The notes beneath the pieces were generated by a model, which had not been told where the DNA came from, searched no databases, and saw only the letters and a list, made by a program, of their open reading frames with translations. DNA of 64,000 nucleotides. Source: Shewanella nanhaiensis. Its GTDB lineage: Bacteria; Pseudomonadota; Gammaproteobacteria; Enterobacterales; Shewanellaceae. Position 1 is the stretch's first letter. The number at the start of each line of letters is the position of its first letter. The stretch is taken from contig NZ_JAHZST010000001.1 of NCBI RefSeq assembly GCF_019457885.1, positions 248,001 through 312,000 of the forward strand. Reading direction: 5' to 3'. Positions 18,195 through 26,132 of the stretch are shown here, in pieces. The position numbers and the translations under genes are program-made.

Positions 18195-18224
18195 GGCTGC
18201 AAGTGATAAACTTGCAGCCTTTTT
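18190..18224. terminator. Bidirectional terminator between convergent genes
   Basis: Fourteen-base perfect stem AAAAAGGCTGCAAG / CTTGCAGCCTTTTT with a 7-base loop. T and A runs lie at both ends, so it can stop transcription from either side. Confidence 0.9.
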
Positions 18225-18252
18225 AATGCTTATTCAAAGGCAGAATTTGAAA

Positions 18253-18765
18253 CTATTTTAACAGGTAGTCACTTCCATCTTTAGCAGTAAACAGCTGATC
18301 TTGTTCTGTCTTTGAAGTCCTGCTCTGCTCATCGATATTCAATATGCTAATCCAGTACTTGTGACCTTCAAGTTGGATATCATCGATGTTAGCTAAATCT
18401 TGTGAACCTGTTGTACCGCAACGGTCAAATGTTAGCGCCACATGAGTTCCCTTATCCTGTAGTAGAATCGCTGATGGCTCACTCTTATGGCCATTAAGGG
18501 CAACAAATTGACGTGGGTCACGTAAACCGCTATGAGTGCCATCTTTAAAGAACATCAAAAGGTTTTGGTAATAAACAACATAGCTACTGACATCTTTATG
18601 TGAACCCGTTGCCAATGGAAATGCAGTATCAAGAAACCCTTTAGCCTTAGTTATCGTGTCTTCACTTCTTGATGCAGCATAGGCATCCATAGACACGACT
18701 TCAGCACTGATAAGGTCATTCATCTGTTGTTCGTTTTGAGTACTTCTCATAGTTGATGTATTCAT
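18253..18765 (-). CDS. Stand-alone malate synthase G beta-domain-like protein
   Basis: This 170-residue protein resembles only one part of malate synthase G. The stretch from FLDTAFPLATGSHKDV through GLRDPRQFV, PSAILLQDKGTHVAL and DLANIDDIQLEG lines up with the accessory beta domain of E. coli GlcB (about residues 145-255). The C-terminal FTAKDGSDYLL lines up with the domain's later strand (YTAADGSEISL in GlcB). The TIM barrel with the catalytic arginine, metal-binding acidic residues and general base is absent, so it cannot be an enzyme of that type. I start at the ATG with GAGAGGATAAGG upstream rather than at a GTG seven codons earlier. It diverges from a ScfR/RamB-type regulator, a family that controls glyoxylate-shunt genes. 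The function is unknown. Confidence 0.75.
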   Translation of the reverse strand: MNTSTMRSTQNEQQMNDLISAEVVSMDAYAASRSEDTITKAKGFLDTAFPLATGSHKDVSSYVVYYQNLLMFFKDGTHSGLRDPRQFVALNGHKSEPSAILLQDKGTHVALTFDRCGTTGSQDLANIDDIQLEGHKYWISILNIDEQSRTSKTEQDQLFTAKDGSDYLLK

Positions 18766-18903
18766 AGCCTTATCCTCTCTACTCACCTTAGGTTTAATTT
18801 TCCATTTATTACCGCATCATCGAGTTCGTTTAAGTTGCAAAAAACTGTTTTATTAACTTTCCCGATTGCTTGATTTGTAGTCTAGCTAATTTTTCATTAC
18901 AAT

Positions 18904-18956
18904 TTCACAATTAAAATTTTACATTGTGAATTTTACAAAATAAGGTGAATTTTACA
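18904..18956. promoter_or_regulatory. Clustered repeats in the divergent promoter region
   Basis: An inverted repeat TTCACAAT / ATTGTGAA (18904-18911 and 18923-18930) overlaps three direct copies of AATTTTACA (18915, 18929, 18948). Two of these are extended to GTGAATTTTACA (18926-18937 and 18945-18956). They lie directly before the regulator start, in the 193 bp shared with the divergent malate synthase-like gene. This is probably an autoregulatory operator. Confidence 0.55.
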
Positions 18957-18958
18957 GA

Positions 18959-20500
18959 ATGAGCAAATCTCAGAGCCTACTGCGCAAATCACATTTTCTT
19001 GGTACCAAGATACGTAACCTAAGAAAACGTAATCATCTCACCATGGAAGATCTGTCGGCTCGCTGCATGAGAGTCGATCCGGAATCAGCTCCCTCTATCT
19101 CCTATCTTTCCATGATAGAGAGAGGAAAACGGGTTCCCAGTGCTGCCATGATGGCCGTTATCGCGGCGGTATTTCAAAAGGAGGTGGACTGGTTTTTAGA
19201 TGATGTGCCAGAGGTGCAAGCCATCACTCCTGAAAAAGGACGCCGTGGTGGCATAAGCGGCATGGCACTTGAGCCTAGTTTTCTCTTCTCTCAAGATATA
19301 CTGCAGATAGCCATCCCAGAGATGTTGTCACAAACAGGTATTACTGGCAGACAGTTTGCCCATCTACTTATTCGTGCTCATCAGGAGCACCATCAAAATC
19401 ACTTCCCAGATCTTGAACGTGCAGCAGAAGAGATAGGCATGAAACGTATGCCACTGGCTGTTGAAGATCTTACGGATATCGCCAAGGGGATGGGCTTAAG
19501 CATTAAGTGGATTGATCAAGCCCCCCAAGATGTGATGGATGAGATGGGTGTCACCTCAATGCAGTTGATCACCTCCTTCTTCGAGCCACCATCAACCATC
19601 TATGTCAATAAGCGCCTTAAGAATGTGCCTATCAGACTTAAATACGATCTAGCTGTTCATATTGGACACTGTGCTCTGCACAATAAAGATGGTTTAAAGT
19701 CAGTACTAACCACAGGAAGAAGCCAGATAAGCGCCTCTGAAGAACTAGGAACCCCAGCCTCTTCAACCGTCAATGCCCAAGATATTCTCCATGCTTGGCG
19801 TGATTTCGAGTCCAGTTTTTTTGCAGGAGCTCTGCTCTGCCCTAAAGTGCCTTTCAGGCAACTTCTCGACCGCCATGGTTATGAGATTGATGTGCATAAA
19901 CGCTTGGGGATCTCAGCTTCAGTGGCCATGCGCCGCATGACAGTCGTCTCCCCTTACCCGCACTGGCACTACTTTGATGCCTATGCGCCCGGTAAACTAA
20001 AAGCCGTTTATCGCGGTAATGGCATTCCTCTTCCTTGGGGGAATATGAGGCAAGTACAAGATCCCTGTCAGCACTGGGCTGTATTTAGAATGATCAATGA
20101 ACCCACCCAAGGTACATCGGCGCAGATCTCTATTTTAAACGTGGCAGATGAACCAAGGATTTACTGTTGTGAATCGATAAAAGTCGAAGATTTAGCCGGT
20201 AACAATCATGTTCTCTGTGCCGGTATTGATCTTAATCCAGCCATCGAAGCACAAGGTGGAGATTCATCGGCTATCGCCTCAGATCTGAAACAAGCCTGCG
20301 TTGACAAAGGGGGCTCTGTGATGATCCCAAGAGCAATTCGAAACGATCTGATGAGCGTTGCTAAAATATTAAATATCAACTGGATAGAGCGAGGTATAGA
20401 AAACGAAGCCAGATTAATTTGCTCAAGAGGCGCTGCCTGTCCACGTCAGCCAAGTTGCTATGCATCGGGAAGAGCAGAGTGTGATGCCGTTACCAACTAA
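18959..20500 (+). CDS. ScfR/RamB-type transcriptional regulator (XRE HTH, M78-like, C-terminal Cys domain)
   Basis: This 513-residue regulator has an XRE-type helix-turn-helix (about residues 14-80, with KIRNLRKRNHLTMEDLSARC), a middle IrrE/M78-like region (about 165-250) and a C-terminal DUF2083/short-chain-acyl-CoA-regulator domain (about 270-500). The usual zinc HExxH of M78 is replaced by VHIGHCALH, so peptidase activity is unlikely. The C terminus has a cysteine cluster, LICSRGAACPRQPSC. Relatives (RamB in actinobacteria, PccR/MccR in alphaproteobacteria) control acetate, propionate or glyoxylate metabolism in response to acyl-CoA. Repeats before its start suggest autoregulation, perhaps together with the divergent gene. 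Confidence 0.88.
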   Translation: MSKSQSLLRKSHFLGTKIRNLRKRNHLTMEDLSARCMRVDPESAPSISYLSMIERGKRVPSAAMMAVIAAVFQKEVDWFLDDVPEVQAITPEKGRRGGISGMALEPSFLFSQDILQIAIPEMLSQTGITGRQFAHLLIRAHQEHHQNHFPDLERAAEEIGMKRMPLAVEDLTDIAKGMGLSIKWIDQAPQDVMDEMGVTSMQLITSFFEPPSTIYVNKRLKNVPIRLKYDLAVHIGHCALHNKDGLKSVLTTGRSQISASEELGTPASSTVNAQDILHAWRDFESSFFAGALLCPKVPFRQLLDRHGYEIDVHKRLGISASVAMRRMTVVSPYPHWHYFDAYAPGKLKAVYRGNGIPLPWGNMRQVQDPCQHWAVFRMINEPTQGTSAQISILNVADEPRIYCCESIKVEDLAGNNHVLCAGIDLNPAIEAQGGDSSAIASDLKQACVDKGGSVMIPRAIRNDLMSVAKILNINWIERGIENEARLICSRGAACPRQPSCYASGRAECDAVTN

Positions 20501-20577
20501 AAGGGCATCACATCAATAACAGCTTGCGCTAGAGCCTGTAAAAGTGGAATAAGGATTTTTTAGCCATTCAATCACTC

Positions 20578-20616
20578 CTCTCCTTTCAAGGCATCGATCG
20601 CCTTAATGAAGGAGAG
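20578..20616. terminator. Imperfect hairpin between convergent genes
   Basis: CTCTCCTT (20578-20585) pairs with AAGGAGAG (20609-20616), with further partial pairing AAGGC/GCCTT inside. It lies midway between the regulator stop and the converging barrel gene. Confidence 0.45.
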
Positions 20617-20675
20617 AAGCTAAGAGGATGGCTAATACTCTTTTGTTTTTACAAAGGCTACCAGTCAAAAAAGTA

Positions 20676-21494
20676 TTAGATCGGAAACTCAAATATCAAG
20701 CGCCAAACCTGAACCCCATCGCCAGCTCTAACACTTAGCCCTAAACGGTCTACCCCCATCCACTCCCAGAGGATCGGCTTTGAAAAAGCCAGTGTAGCGC
20801 CCACCTCCAAGCTATGAGACACCAGCACATCATCCCCAAAAGGGGTTGCAAAACGTAGTTTGTCGAAATACCAATAACCAACCGCAAACACCCTAGGCTC
20901 AACATCCACTCCAAGCCAATCCCAGCGCCAGTGAATATCGGTCCCGATATCAAAACCCGATTGTATCGCTGAGTAGGTTTCTGCTTGAGAACCATCAAAA
21001 CTTTGATAACCAGCAAAATAGAGTCGATTCACCCAGACCGGCGCACTCTGTTTGTATTCCAGATCCAATAAGCTGGATACTCCTCCCGAAACAATGGCAA
21101 CATGGTCCCCTGAATTTAGGTTTTTGCCATATCCCAGATCAAAATAAGCCTGAAACTCATGATCTTCTGCTGTTCGTGTACGGTATTCAACGCCAGGTGT
21201 GAAGGTAAAAGTCCCGACACTTGATGGAAACTCACCTTCAGGCAAGTCATCCCACTTAAAATTAAAAAAGCCGAGTGAAACAGGAGTGCGCAGGGTTAAC
21301 GAGTCAGTATCATCTTGCCAGAGTTCAAAACTCATGGGCATATTAACAACGGTCGTGTTCTGCCCCGAAGTACGATAAAGACCACTCCCAAGATAGTTAG
21401 CAAATGCGTAGTGAGTAAAATCTTCTTCGGCTTGAATAGAGGATGAAAGAAAGAGCAAAGATAAACAGATAAAGAGGCTTTTATTCAGAACCAT
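20676..21494 (-). CDS. Outer membrane beta-barrel protein, solitary autotransporter-barrel type
   Basis: This 272-residue protein starts with a signal peptide (about residues 1-22, FICLSLLFLSSSIQAEE). The rest alternates hydrophobic and polar residues with many aromatic strand ends (for example YFDLGYGKNL, RVFAVGYWYFDKLRF), as in a beta barrel. It resembles the solitary outer-membrane autotransporter-type barrel family found in Shewanella and Vibrio, which lacks a passenger domain. The final residues FEFPI fit an outer membrane C terminus only loosely. No function is known. It lies 68 bp downstream of ribA on the same strand but is probably separate. Confidence 0.6.
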   Translation of the reverse strand: MVLNKSLFICLSLLFLSSSIQAEEDFTHYAFANYLGSGLYRTSGQNTTVVNMPMSFELWQDDTDSLTLRTPVSLGFFNFKWDDLPEGEFPSSVGTFTFTPGVEYRTRTAEDHEFQAYFDLGYGKNLNSGDHVAIVSGGVSSLLDLEYKQSAPVWVNRLYFAGYQSFDGSQAETYSAIQSGFDIGTDIHWRWDWLGVDVEPRVFAVGYWYFDKLRFATPFGDDVLVSHSLEVGATLAFSKPILWEWMGVDRLGLSVRAGDGVQVWRLIFEFPI

Positions 21495-21562
21495 ACATGA
21501 GCAAACGAGTGTGATTATATGGCACTGAATATAGCTTGTGGCAGAGGAAAGATCTACTTAGA

Positions 21563-22180
21563 TTATGACTCACCATCTGTTGAGAAGTGATGCTCGGACA
21601 TCATATGACCAAGTTCTGTTGACTTAGTCTTCAGATAAGCTTCGTTGTAACGATTTTTACCAACTTGCAGAGGAATACGCTGGACCACTTGTATACCCAG
21701 CTCCTGCATCGCCTTCACTTTTCGTGGGTTATTGGTCATTAAACTTACCTGCTTAATACCAATCTTCTCCATCATAGGTAAGATCATATCGTATTTACGC
21801 ATATCAGCAGCAAAACCCAGCTTCTCATTGGCTTCGACTGTGTTTGCCCCTTGATCTTGTAGCTCATAGGCGCGGATCTTATTCAACAGGCCTATGCCAC
21901 GACCCTCTTGACGAAGGTAAAGTATAAAACCTTGTCCTGCTTCAGCAATGTTCTGCATCGCGGTTTGTAACTGAAATCCACAGTCACAACGTAAACTAAA
22001 CAGCGCATCACCTGTTAAGCACTCAGAATGGATTCGACCTAACGTTGGCGTTTCAGCATCAAGCACACCAAATGTGAGTGCCACATGCTCTTTACCTGTC
22101 TCTGAATCTTCAAAACCATGCATATCAAACACACCCCAAGGGGTGGGTAACGTTGAAGAAGCGACATACTTAATGGACAT
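21563..22180 (-). CDS. ribA: GTP cyclohydrolase II
   Basis: This enzyme converts GTP to 2,5-diamino-6-ribosylamino-4(3H)-pyrimidinone 5'-phosphate, the first step of riboflavin synthesis. The 205 residues compare with 196 in E. coli. Zinc ligands Cys54, Cys65 and Cys67 are in the near-invariant [20 protein letters not shown], and the nucleotide-binding [16 protein letters not shown] follows. The N-terminal [15 protein letters not shown] is typical of a free-standing RibA rather than the RibB-fused form. No FMN riboswitch is evident upstream, as expected for ribA. The gene is monocistronic. Confidence 0.96.
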   Translation of the reverse strand: MSIKYVASSTLPTPWGVFDMHGFEDSETGKEHVALTFGVLDAETPTLGRIHSECLTGDALFSLRCDCGFQLQTAMQNIAEAGQGFILYLRQEGRGIGLLNKIRAYELQDQGANTVEANEKLGFAADMRKYDMILPMMEKIGIKQVSLMTNNPRKVKAMQELGIQVVQRIPLQVGKNRYNEAYLKTKSTELGHMMSEHHFSTDGES

Positions 22181-22473
22181 GAAATAACCTTAACGACTCT
22201 CTTCCCTGAGACGACTATAATCAAGAAAACAACGAGATGAATGCTAAATAATGAACCTGAGGGTCAAAAGAGTACATTGCTTATCTCTAAATAATGGGCA
22301 GAATCTTATCTTTTTTTACCCTTAAGTGAAATACCTTAGCGATTTAATCGACTATTACTTCATCTTAAGGATAGTTGACCCTTATGCTCAGCGTACAAAA
22401 GGATACGCCGAGAAGCAGTAAAAAAATTTGATGTCGCTCACTAATCATTAATCACTGGTGAGCTTATCAGCAA
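22181..22473. other. Intergenic region with small hairpins
   Basis: This 293 bp gap contains no credible gene. It carries a hairpin CTCAGCGTA / TACGCCGAG (22387-22395, 22404-22412) and the yibL terminator candidate. The ribA promoter should lie in the right third of the AT-rich part just above 22,180. Confidence 0.45.
22420..22463 (-). terminator. Candidate terminator of yibL
   Basis: Read on the minus strand, GCTCAC pairs with GTGAGC over a 16-base loop, and a run of seven T follows a few bases later. The stem is short. Confidence 0.4.
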
Positions 22474-22830
22474 TTAAAACTCTTTTGGCGCAAAGCCTGT
22501 CACTACCTTTATCCCCATTTCACGGCCCAGTGCCGTCATAGGGTGAACCACAACCAGCCCTCTTACAGACTTCTTTAACTTACCCATATCTGCCTGTTCA
22601 GCTTTTGTCAGCGGACGATTGAACTTCATGCTCACCACCGAGCCGCCTTGTTTACTGAGCTCACGAGTCTGCTGCGCCTTCACACTGGCAATGCGCTTAG
22701 TCACAGCATTGATCTCTTGTCTAAACTGCAACATGACGCCTTTATCACCACGCTTTTCTGCAGCGGCTAATTTACGACGAAACTGCTCTAGCTTATCGCT
22801 AAGACCATGAAGCTCTTCTTTTAAATTCAT
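22474..22830 (-). CDS. yibL: YibL-family ribosome-associated protein
   Basis: This small basic protein of 118 residues has an N-terminal coiled-coil-like half (LKEELHGLSDKLEQFRRKLA) and a C-terminal half with MKFNRPLTKAEQADMGKLKK and VVVHPMTALGREMG, matching the YibL/DUF2810 family. E. coli YibL is found with ribosomes, but its function is not known. Length and sequence fit well. The gene stands alone, with a hairpin in the region upstream that probably terminates the nrdG transcript. Confidence 0.82.
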   Translation of the reverse strand: MNLKEELHGLSDKLEQFRRKLAAAEKRGDKGVMLQFRQEINAVTKRIASVKAQQTRELSKQGGSVVSMKFNRPLTKAEQADMGKLKKSVRGLVVVHPMTALGREMGIKVVTGFAPKEF

Positions 22831-22860
22831 TTTCTTGCCTTAAAAATTCTATAAAATGCA

Positions 22861-22882
22861 AAAACAGCTAAAAAGCTGTTTT
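22861..22882 (-). terminator. Terminator downstream of nrdG
   Basis: Perfect 9-base stem AAAACAGCT / AGCTGTTTT with an AAAA loop. On the minus strand it ends in a run of T. It lies between nrdG and yibL and is symmetrical enough to work both ways. Confidence 0.55.
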
Positions 22883-23048
22883 ATAATATTCGATTGGATC
22901 TAATGGCGGCATTATAACAGCATCTGAGCAGATACAGTTACCGCTTTTCTGTATGAGGCCTCGCCATAGAAACTTTGGACAACTCATTGGTGAAATTTCG
23001 GTAGATTTAGAACCCGCTTCTAAGCAGATCTATTCGATATGCCTCCAT

Positions 23049-23522
23049 TTAATACCAATCAGTTAAGTAGTGAATAACTTGATTACTACTTCCCCTAAAT
23101 TCAAGGCTTGGATCGGCGAGAGCTTGCTCAAACTTACCATCTACCAGCACATCCACATAGGCGATAACTTCTTTTTGTGCTTCGCTCAGCTCATCGAGAC
23201 GATAACCAGACCAGAGCCAGATATCTTTCTCTGGGCACTGGGTTTTAACTCGCTTCACTAAGGCTAAGATAGCACTAAGATTTCCAGGAAAGAGTGGATC
23301 GCCACCAGATAGAGATAAGCCTCTTCGCTTAATGCGTGTATCTTTCAAATCACGTAACACCTGATCCTGCATCTGCTCATCAAAATCATGTCCATGACAC
23401 GGGTTCCAAGTCGATTGATTATAACAGCCGCGGCATTGATGCTCGCAACCTGAGACAAACAAGGTAGCACGCGTTCCTGGACCGTTAACCACATCGACGG
23501 GAAAATATTGATGATAATTCAT
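23049..23522 (-). CDS. nrdG: Anaerobic ribonucleotide reductase activating protein
   Basis: This is a radical-SAM enzyme that installs the glycyl radical on NrdD under anoxia. The 157 residues include the iron-sulfur cluster motif CEHQCRGC (Cys26, Cys30, Cys33), the spacing CxxxCxxC of the family, and the glycine-rich LSGGDPLF for SAM binding. It lies downstream of nrdD on the same strand, separated by 212 bp that holds inverted repeats. It may be transcribed from the NrdR-controlled nrdD promoter, from its own promoter, or both. Confidence 0.95.
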   Translation of the reverse strand: MNYHQYFPVDVVNGPGTRATLFVSGCEHQCRGCYNQSTWNPCHGHDFDEQMQDQVLRDLKDTRIKRRGLSLSGGDPLFPGNLSAILALVKRVKTQCPEKDIWLWSGYRLDELSEAQKEVIAYVDVLVDGKFEQALADPSLEFRGSSNQVIHYLTDWY

Positions 23523-23560
23523 AGCAAATTCTTCAGTGTTAATGAGTTCATAAAAATATA

Positions 23561-23610
23561 ACCTCCGAGTAAGCTAAGTCGCAAAATGGCGTTTCACTTA
23601 TCTGGAGGCT
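23561..23610. repeat. Inverted repeat in the nrdD-nrdG gap
   Basis: ATAACCTCC (ending 23566) can pair with GGAGGCTAT (from 23604) across about 37 bases. Read on the minus strand, the structure lies just before nrdG and is followed by ATATTTTTATG. It could attenuate or regulate nrdG expression. The support is weak. Confidence 0.3.
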
Positions 23611-23734
23611 ATTTTTTCAAGATAGCAGCATGCTAAATATTGGCTCTATACGTGCTTTGGCACAAATATAGTCTGTTATCTTTTATGCTTTGCCACTATA
23701 GTGGCCTAAATAGAGATGCGCAGCAGCTCTATTA

Positions 23735-25852
23735 TTAGAGGTGCTTCACTCTGCGCTTAACCTCTTCCTGTTTACCAAAGTTAAACGGACGCGCATCAGG
23801 GCTACCCAGATAACCACAAACACGGCGAGTAACAGAGACTCGGCTTGGCTCATGGTTGCCACATTTAGGACAGGTAAAGCCCTTACTGGTACAGGAAAAC
23901 TCGCCAGTAAAGCCACAATCGTAACACTCATCAATTGGGGTATTAGTACCATAATAGGGAACGCGGCTGTAACTGTAGTCCCACACATCTTCCAAGGCTT
24001 CGATATTATGCTGCATATTGGGATACTCCCCGTAACAGATAAAACCGCCACTGGTTAACTCTGGATAAGGCTGTTCAAAATCCAGTTTGTCATAAGGGTT
24101 AACCGCTTTTTCAACATCAAGATGGAAGCTGTTAGTGTAGTAGCCCTTCTGGGTCACGCCGTTGACCACACCATAAACTTGCGTGTCTAACTTACAAAAA
24201 CGACTGCAGAGGTTCTCACTCGGTGTGCTGTATAAGCTAAAGGCGTAACCTGTCTCTTCGGTCCACTTAACGGTTGCAGCCTTCATATACTTGATGATCT
24301 CAATCGCTTTCTCACGAAGGGTTTCACAATCATATAGGTGCTTATCAGAACCAAACAAGGCATTGATGGTTTCATGTAAACCGATATACCCTAATGAGAT
24401 AGAAGCACGACCATTTTTGAAGATAGATGAGATCTCATCATCAGCACGTAAACGCACCCCACACGCCCCTTCCATATAAAGGATAGGTGCGACTCTGGCT
24501 TTCACACCTTCTAATCGCTCAATGCGGGTATCCAATGCTTTGCGAGCAATGGCTAAACGCCTATCTAAAATACGGTAAAACTCAGCTTCATCTCCTTGAG
24601 ATTCCAGCGCCACGCGAGGTAAATTAAGGCTGACAACACCTAAATTATTACGCCCCTCATGAAGCAGCTCACCGTTCTCCTCGTAGGTGCCAAGGAAGCT
24701 TCGACAGCCCATAGGAGTTTTGAACGATCCCGTCACCCTCTCAACTTGCTCATAGTTAAGAATGTCTGGATACATGCGCATGGTTGCACATTTTAATGCC
24801 AGCTTTTTAATGTCGTAGTTACAATCGCCACTCTTGTGGTTAATGCCATCACGAATAGCAAAAACTAGTTTAGGAAATACAGCTGTTTTACGATTCTTAC
24901 CTAGGCCGGCAATCCGCACTTTCATCATAGAGGATTGAATAAGTCTTGATTCCCAAGAGGTGCCTAAACCAAAACCGAAGGTGACAAACGGAGTTTGGCC
25001 ATTCGCGGTATGTAGGGTGTTCACCTCATACTCAAGGGATTGGAATGCATCGTGACACTCCTTTTCTGTTTGTGCAGTAGCAAATGCTTTAGCGTCAGTG
25101 ATCCCCCAAGTCAGTGCGACTTGGTAATGCTTGTCAAAACTTTTGGCCACAAATGGGGCTAGCACTTCGTCAATACGGTTAATCGTTGTACCGCCGTATA
25201 TATGGCTGGCAACTTGGGCGATTATCTGCGCCGTTACAGCCGTTGCCGTCGAGATAGATTTTGGTGTTTCAATCTCGGCATTGCCCATCTTAAACCCTTG
25301 GGTCAACATGCCTGCAAGGTCTATCAACATACAGTTGAACATAGGGAAGAATGGCGCATAGTCGAGATCGTGATAATGGATCTCACCAGACTCATGAGCA
25401 GCCACGACATCTTTTGGCAAGATGTGTCGTGTAGCGTAATGCTTAGCGACAATACCCGCGAGCAGATCCCGTTGAGTCGGGATAACTTTTGCATCTTTAT
25501 TGGCATTCTCGTTAAGCAGCGCAGCGTTACTCTGCTCGACTAAACCGCGAATTTCACGATTGAGGCGACTGCTGGTTTCACGATGTAGATCTCTATCATG
25601 ACGATATTCGATATACACACGTGCAAGTGACTTATATGGCCCCTCCATAAGTTGGTTTTCAACGACATCTTGTAGGTCATGAATATCAACTTCTGCCATA
25701 TCAGCAACAGTATCAGCAACCTTAGTCGCCACTTGAGTTGCGTAACCATTATCATCAATACCTGCCGAGATTGCCGCGGCTGCAACTGCATCTCTAATCC
25801 TTGTTTCGTCAAAAGGCGTGCGGTAACCATCCCGCTTAATAACCACTGGCAT
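23735..25852 (-). CDS. nrdD: Anaerobic (class III) ribonucleoside-triphosphate reductase
   Basis: This 705-residue glycyl-radical enzyme reduces ribonucleoside triphosphates to dNTPs without oxygen. An ATP-cone allosteric domain occupies about residues 1-95 (PVVIKRDGYRTPFDETRIRD). The catalytic barrel follows. The C terminus has the zinc site, two CxxC pairs (CYDCGF and CPKCG), and the radical loop RVCGYLG with Gly680. I start at MPVVIKRDG because GAGGAG stands ten bases upstream; the frame stays open further up but without a ribosome-binding site. Two NrdR boxes lie 34-79 bp before the start. NrdG downstream is its activase. Confidence 0.97.
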   Translation of the reverse strand: MPVVIKRDGYRTPFDETRIRDAVAAAAISAGIDDNGYATQVATKVADTVADMAEVDIHDLQDVVENQLMEGPYKSLARVYIEYRHDRDLHRETSSRLNREIRGLVEQSNAALLNENANKDAKVIPTQRDLLAGIVAKHYATRHILPKDVVAAHESGEIHYHDLDYAPFFPMFNCMLIDLAGMLTQGFKMGNAEIETPKSISTATAVTAQIIAQVASHIYGGTTINRIDEVLAPFVAKSFDKHYQVALTWGITDAKAFATAQTEKECHDAFQSLEYEVNTLHTANGQTPFVTFGFGLGTSWESRLIQSSMMKVRIAGLGKNRKTAVFPKLVFAIRDGINHKSGDCNYDIKKLALKCATMRMYPDILNYEQVERVTGSFKTPMGCRSFLGTYEENGELLHEGRNNLGVVSLNLPRVALESQGDEAEFYRILDRRLAIARKALDTRIERLEGVKARVAPILYMEGACGVRLRADDEISSIFKNGRASISLGYIGLHETINALFGSDKHLYDCETLREKAIEIIKYMKAATVKWTEETGYAFSLYSTPSENLCSRFCKLDTQVYGVVNGVTQKGYYTNSFHLDVEKAVNPYDKLDFEQPYPELTSGGFICYGEYPNMQHNIEALEDVWDYSYSRVPYYGTNTPIDECYDCGFTGEFSCTSKGFTCPKCGNHEPSRVSVTRRVCGYLGSPDARPFNFGKQEEVKRRVKHL

Positions 25853-25885
25853 TGTATATAATCTCCTCAAGTGACGCTGATTTTG

Positions 25886-25901
25886 ACACCACATATAGTG
25901 T
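25886..25901. promoter_or_regulatory. NrdR box 1 upstream of nrdD
   Basis: ACACCACATATAGTGT is a 16-base palindrome close to the NrdR consensus ACACWATATATWGTGT. NrdR represses ribonucleotide reductase genes when dATP is plentiful. Confidence 0.8.
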
Positions 25902-25915
25902 CATTCTAGATTATC

Positions 25916-25931
25916 AGCACAATATGTTGCG
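25916..25931. promoter_or_regulatory. NrdR box 2 upstream of nrdD
   Basis: AGCACAATATGTTGCG is a weaker copy of the NrdR box. Its centre is 30 bp from that of box 1, about three helical turns, which is the spacing typical of NrdR box pairs. Confidence 0.7.
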
Positions 25932-26132
25932 TATTAAGCTACAAACTATCGTTGAGAACATTGATCCTGATCATATTATTTGGGATGTGAGAAAAGAACG
26001 AAAAATAAGTGCCATTGAGGCCTCTTATCTCATATTTCTCTCTTGACCATCGCAGTAAAGCGGGCTAGATGAGGGATAAAAGTGGTAAAAATTGTGGATA
26101 AAAATTACATAATGGATGCAGAATCACTAAGC

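Noticed and set aside
25852-26046. Short open frame on the plus strand upstream of nrdD
   Set aside because: It covers the NrdR boxes and the nrdD promoter, has no ribosome-binding site and no family resemblance.
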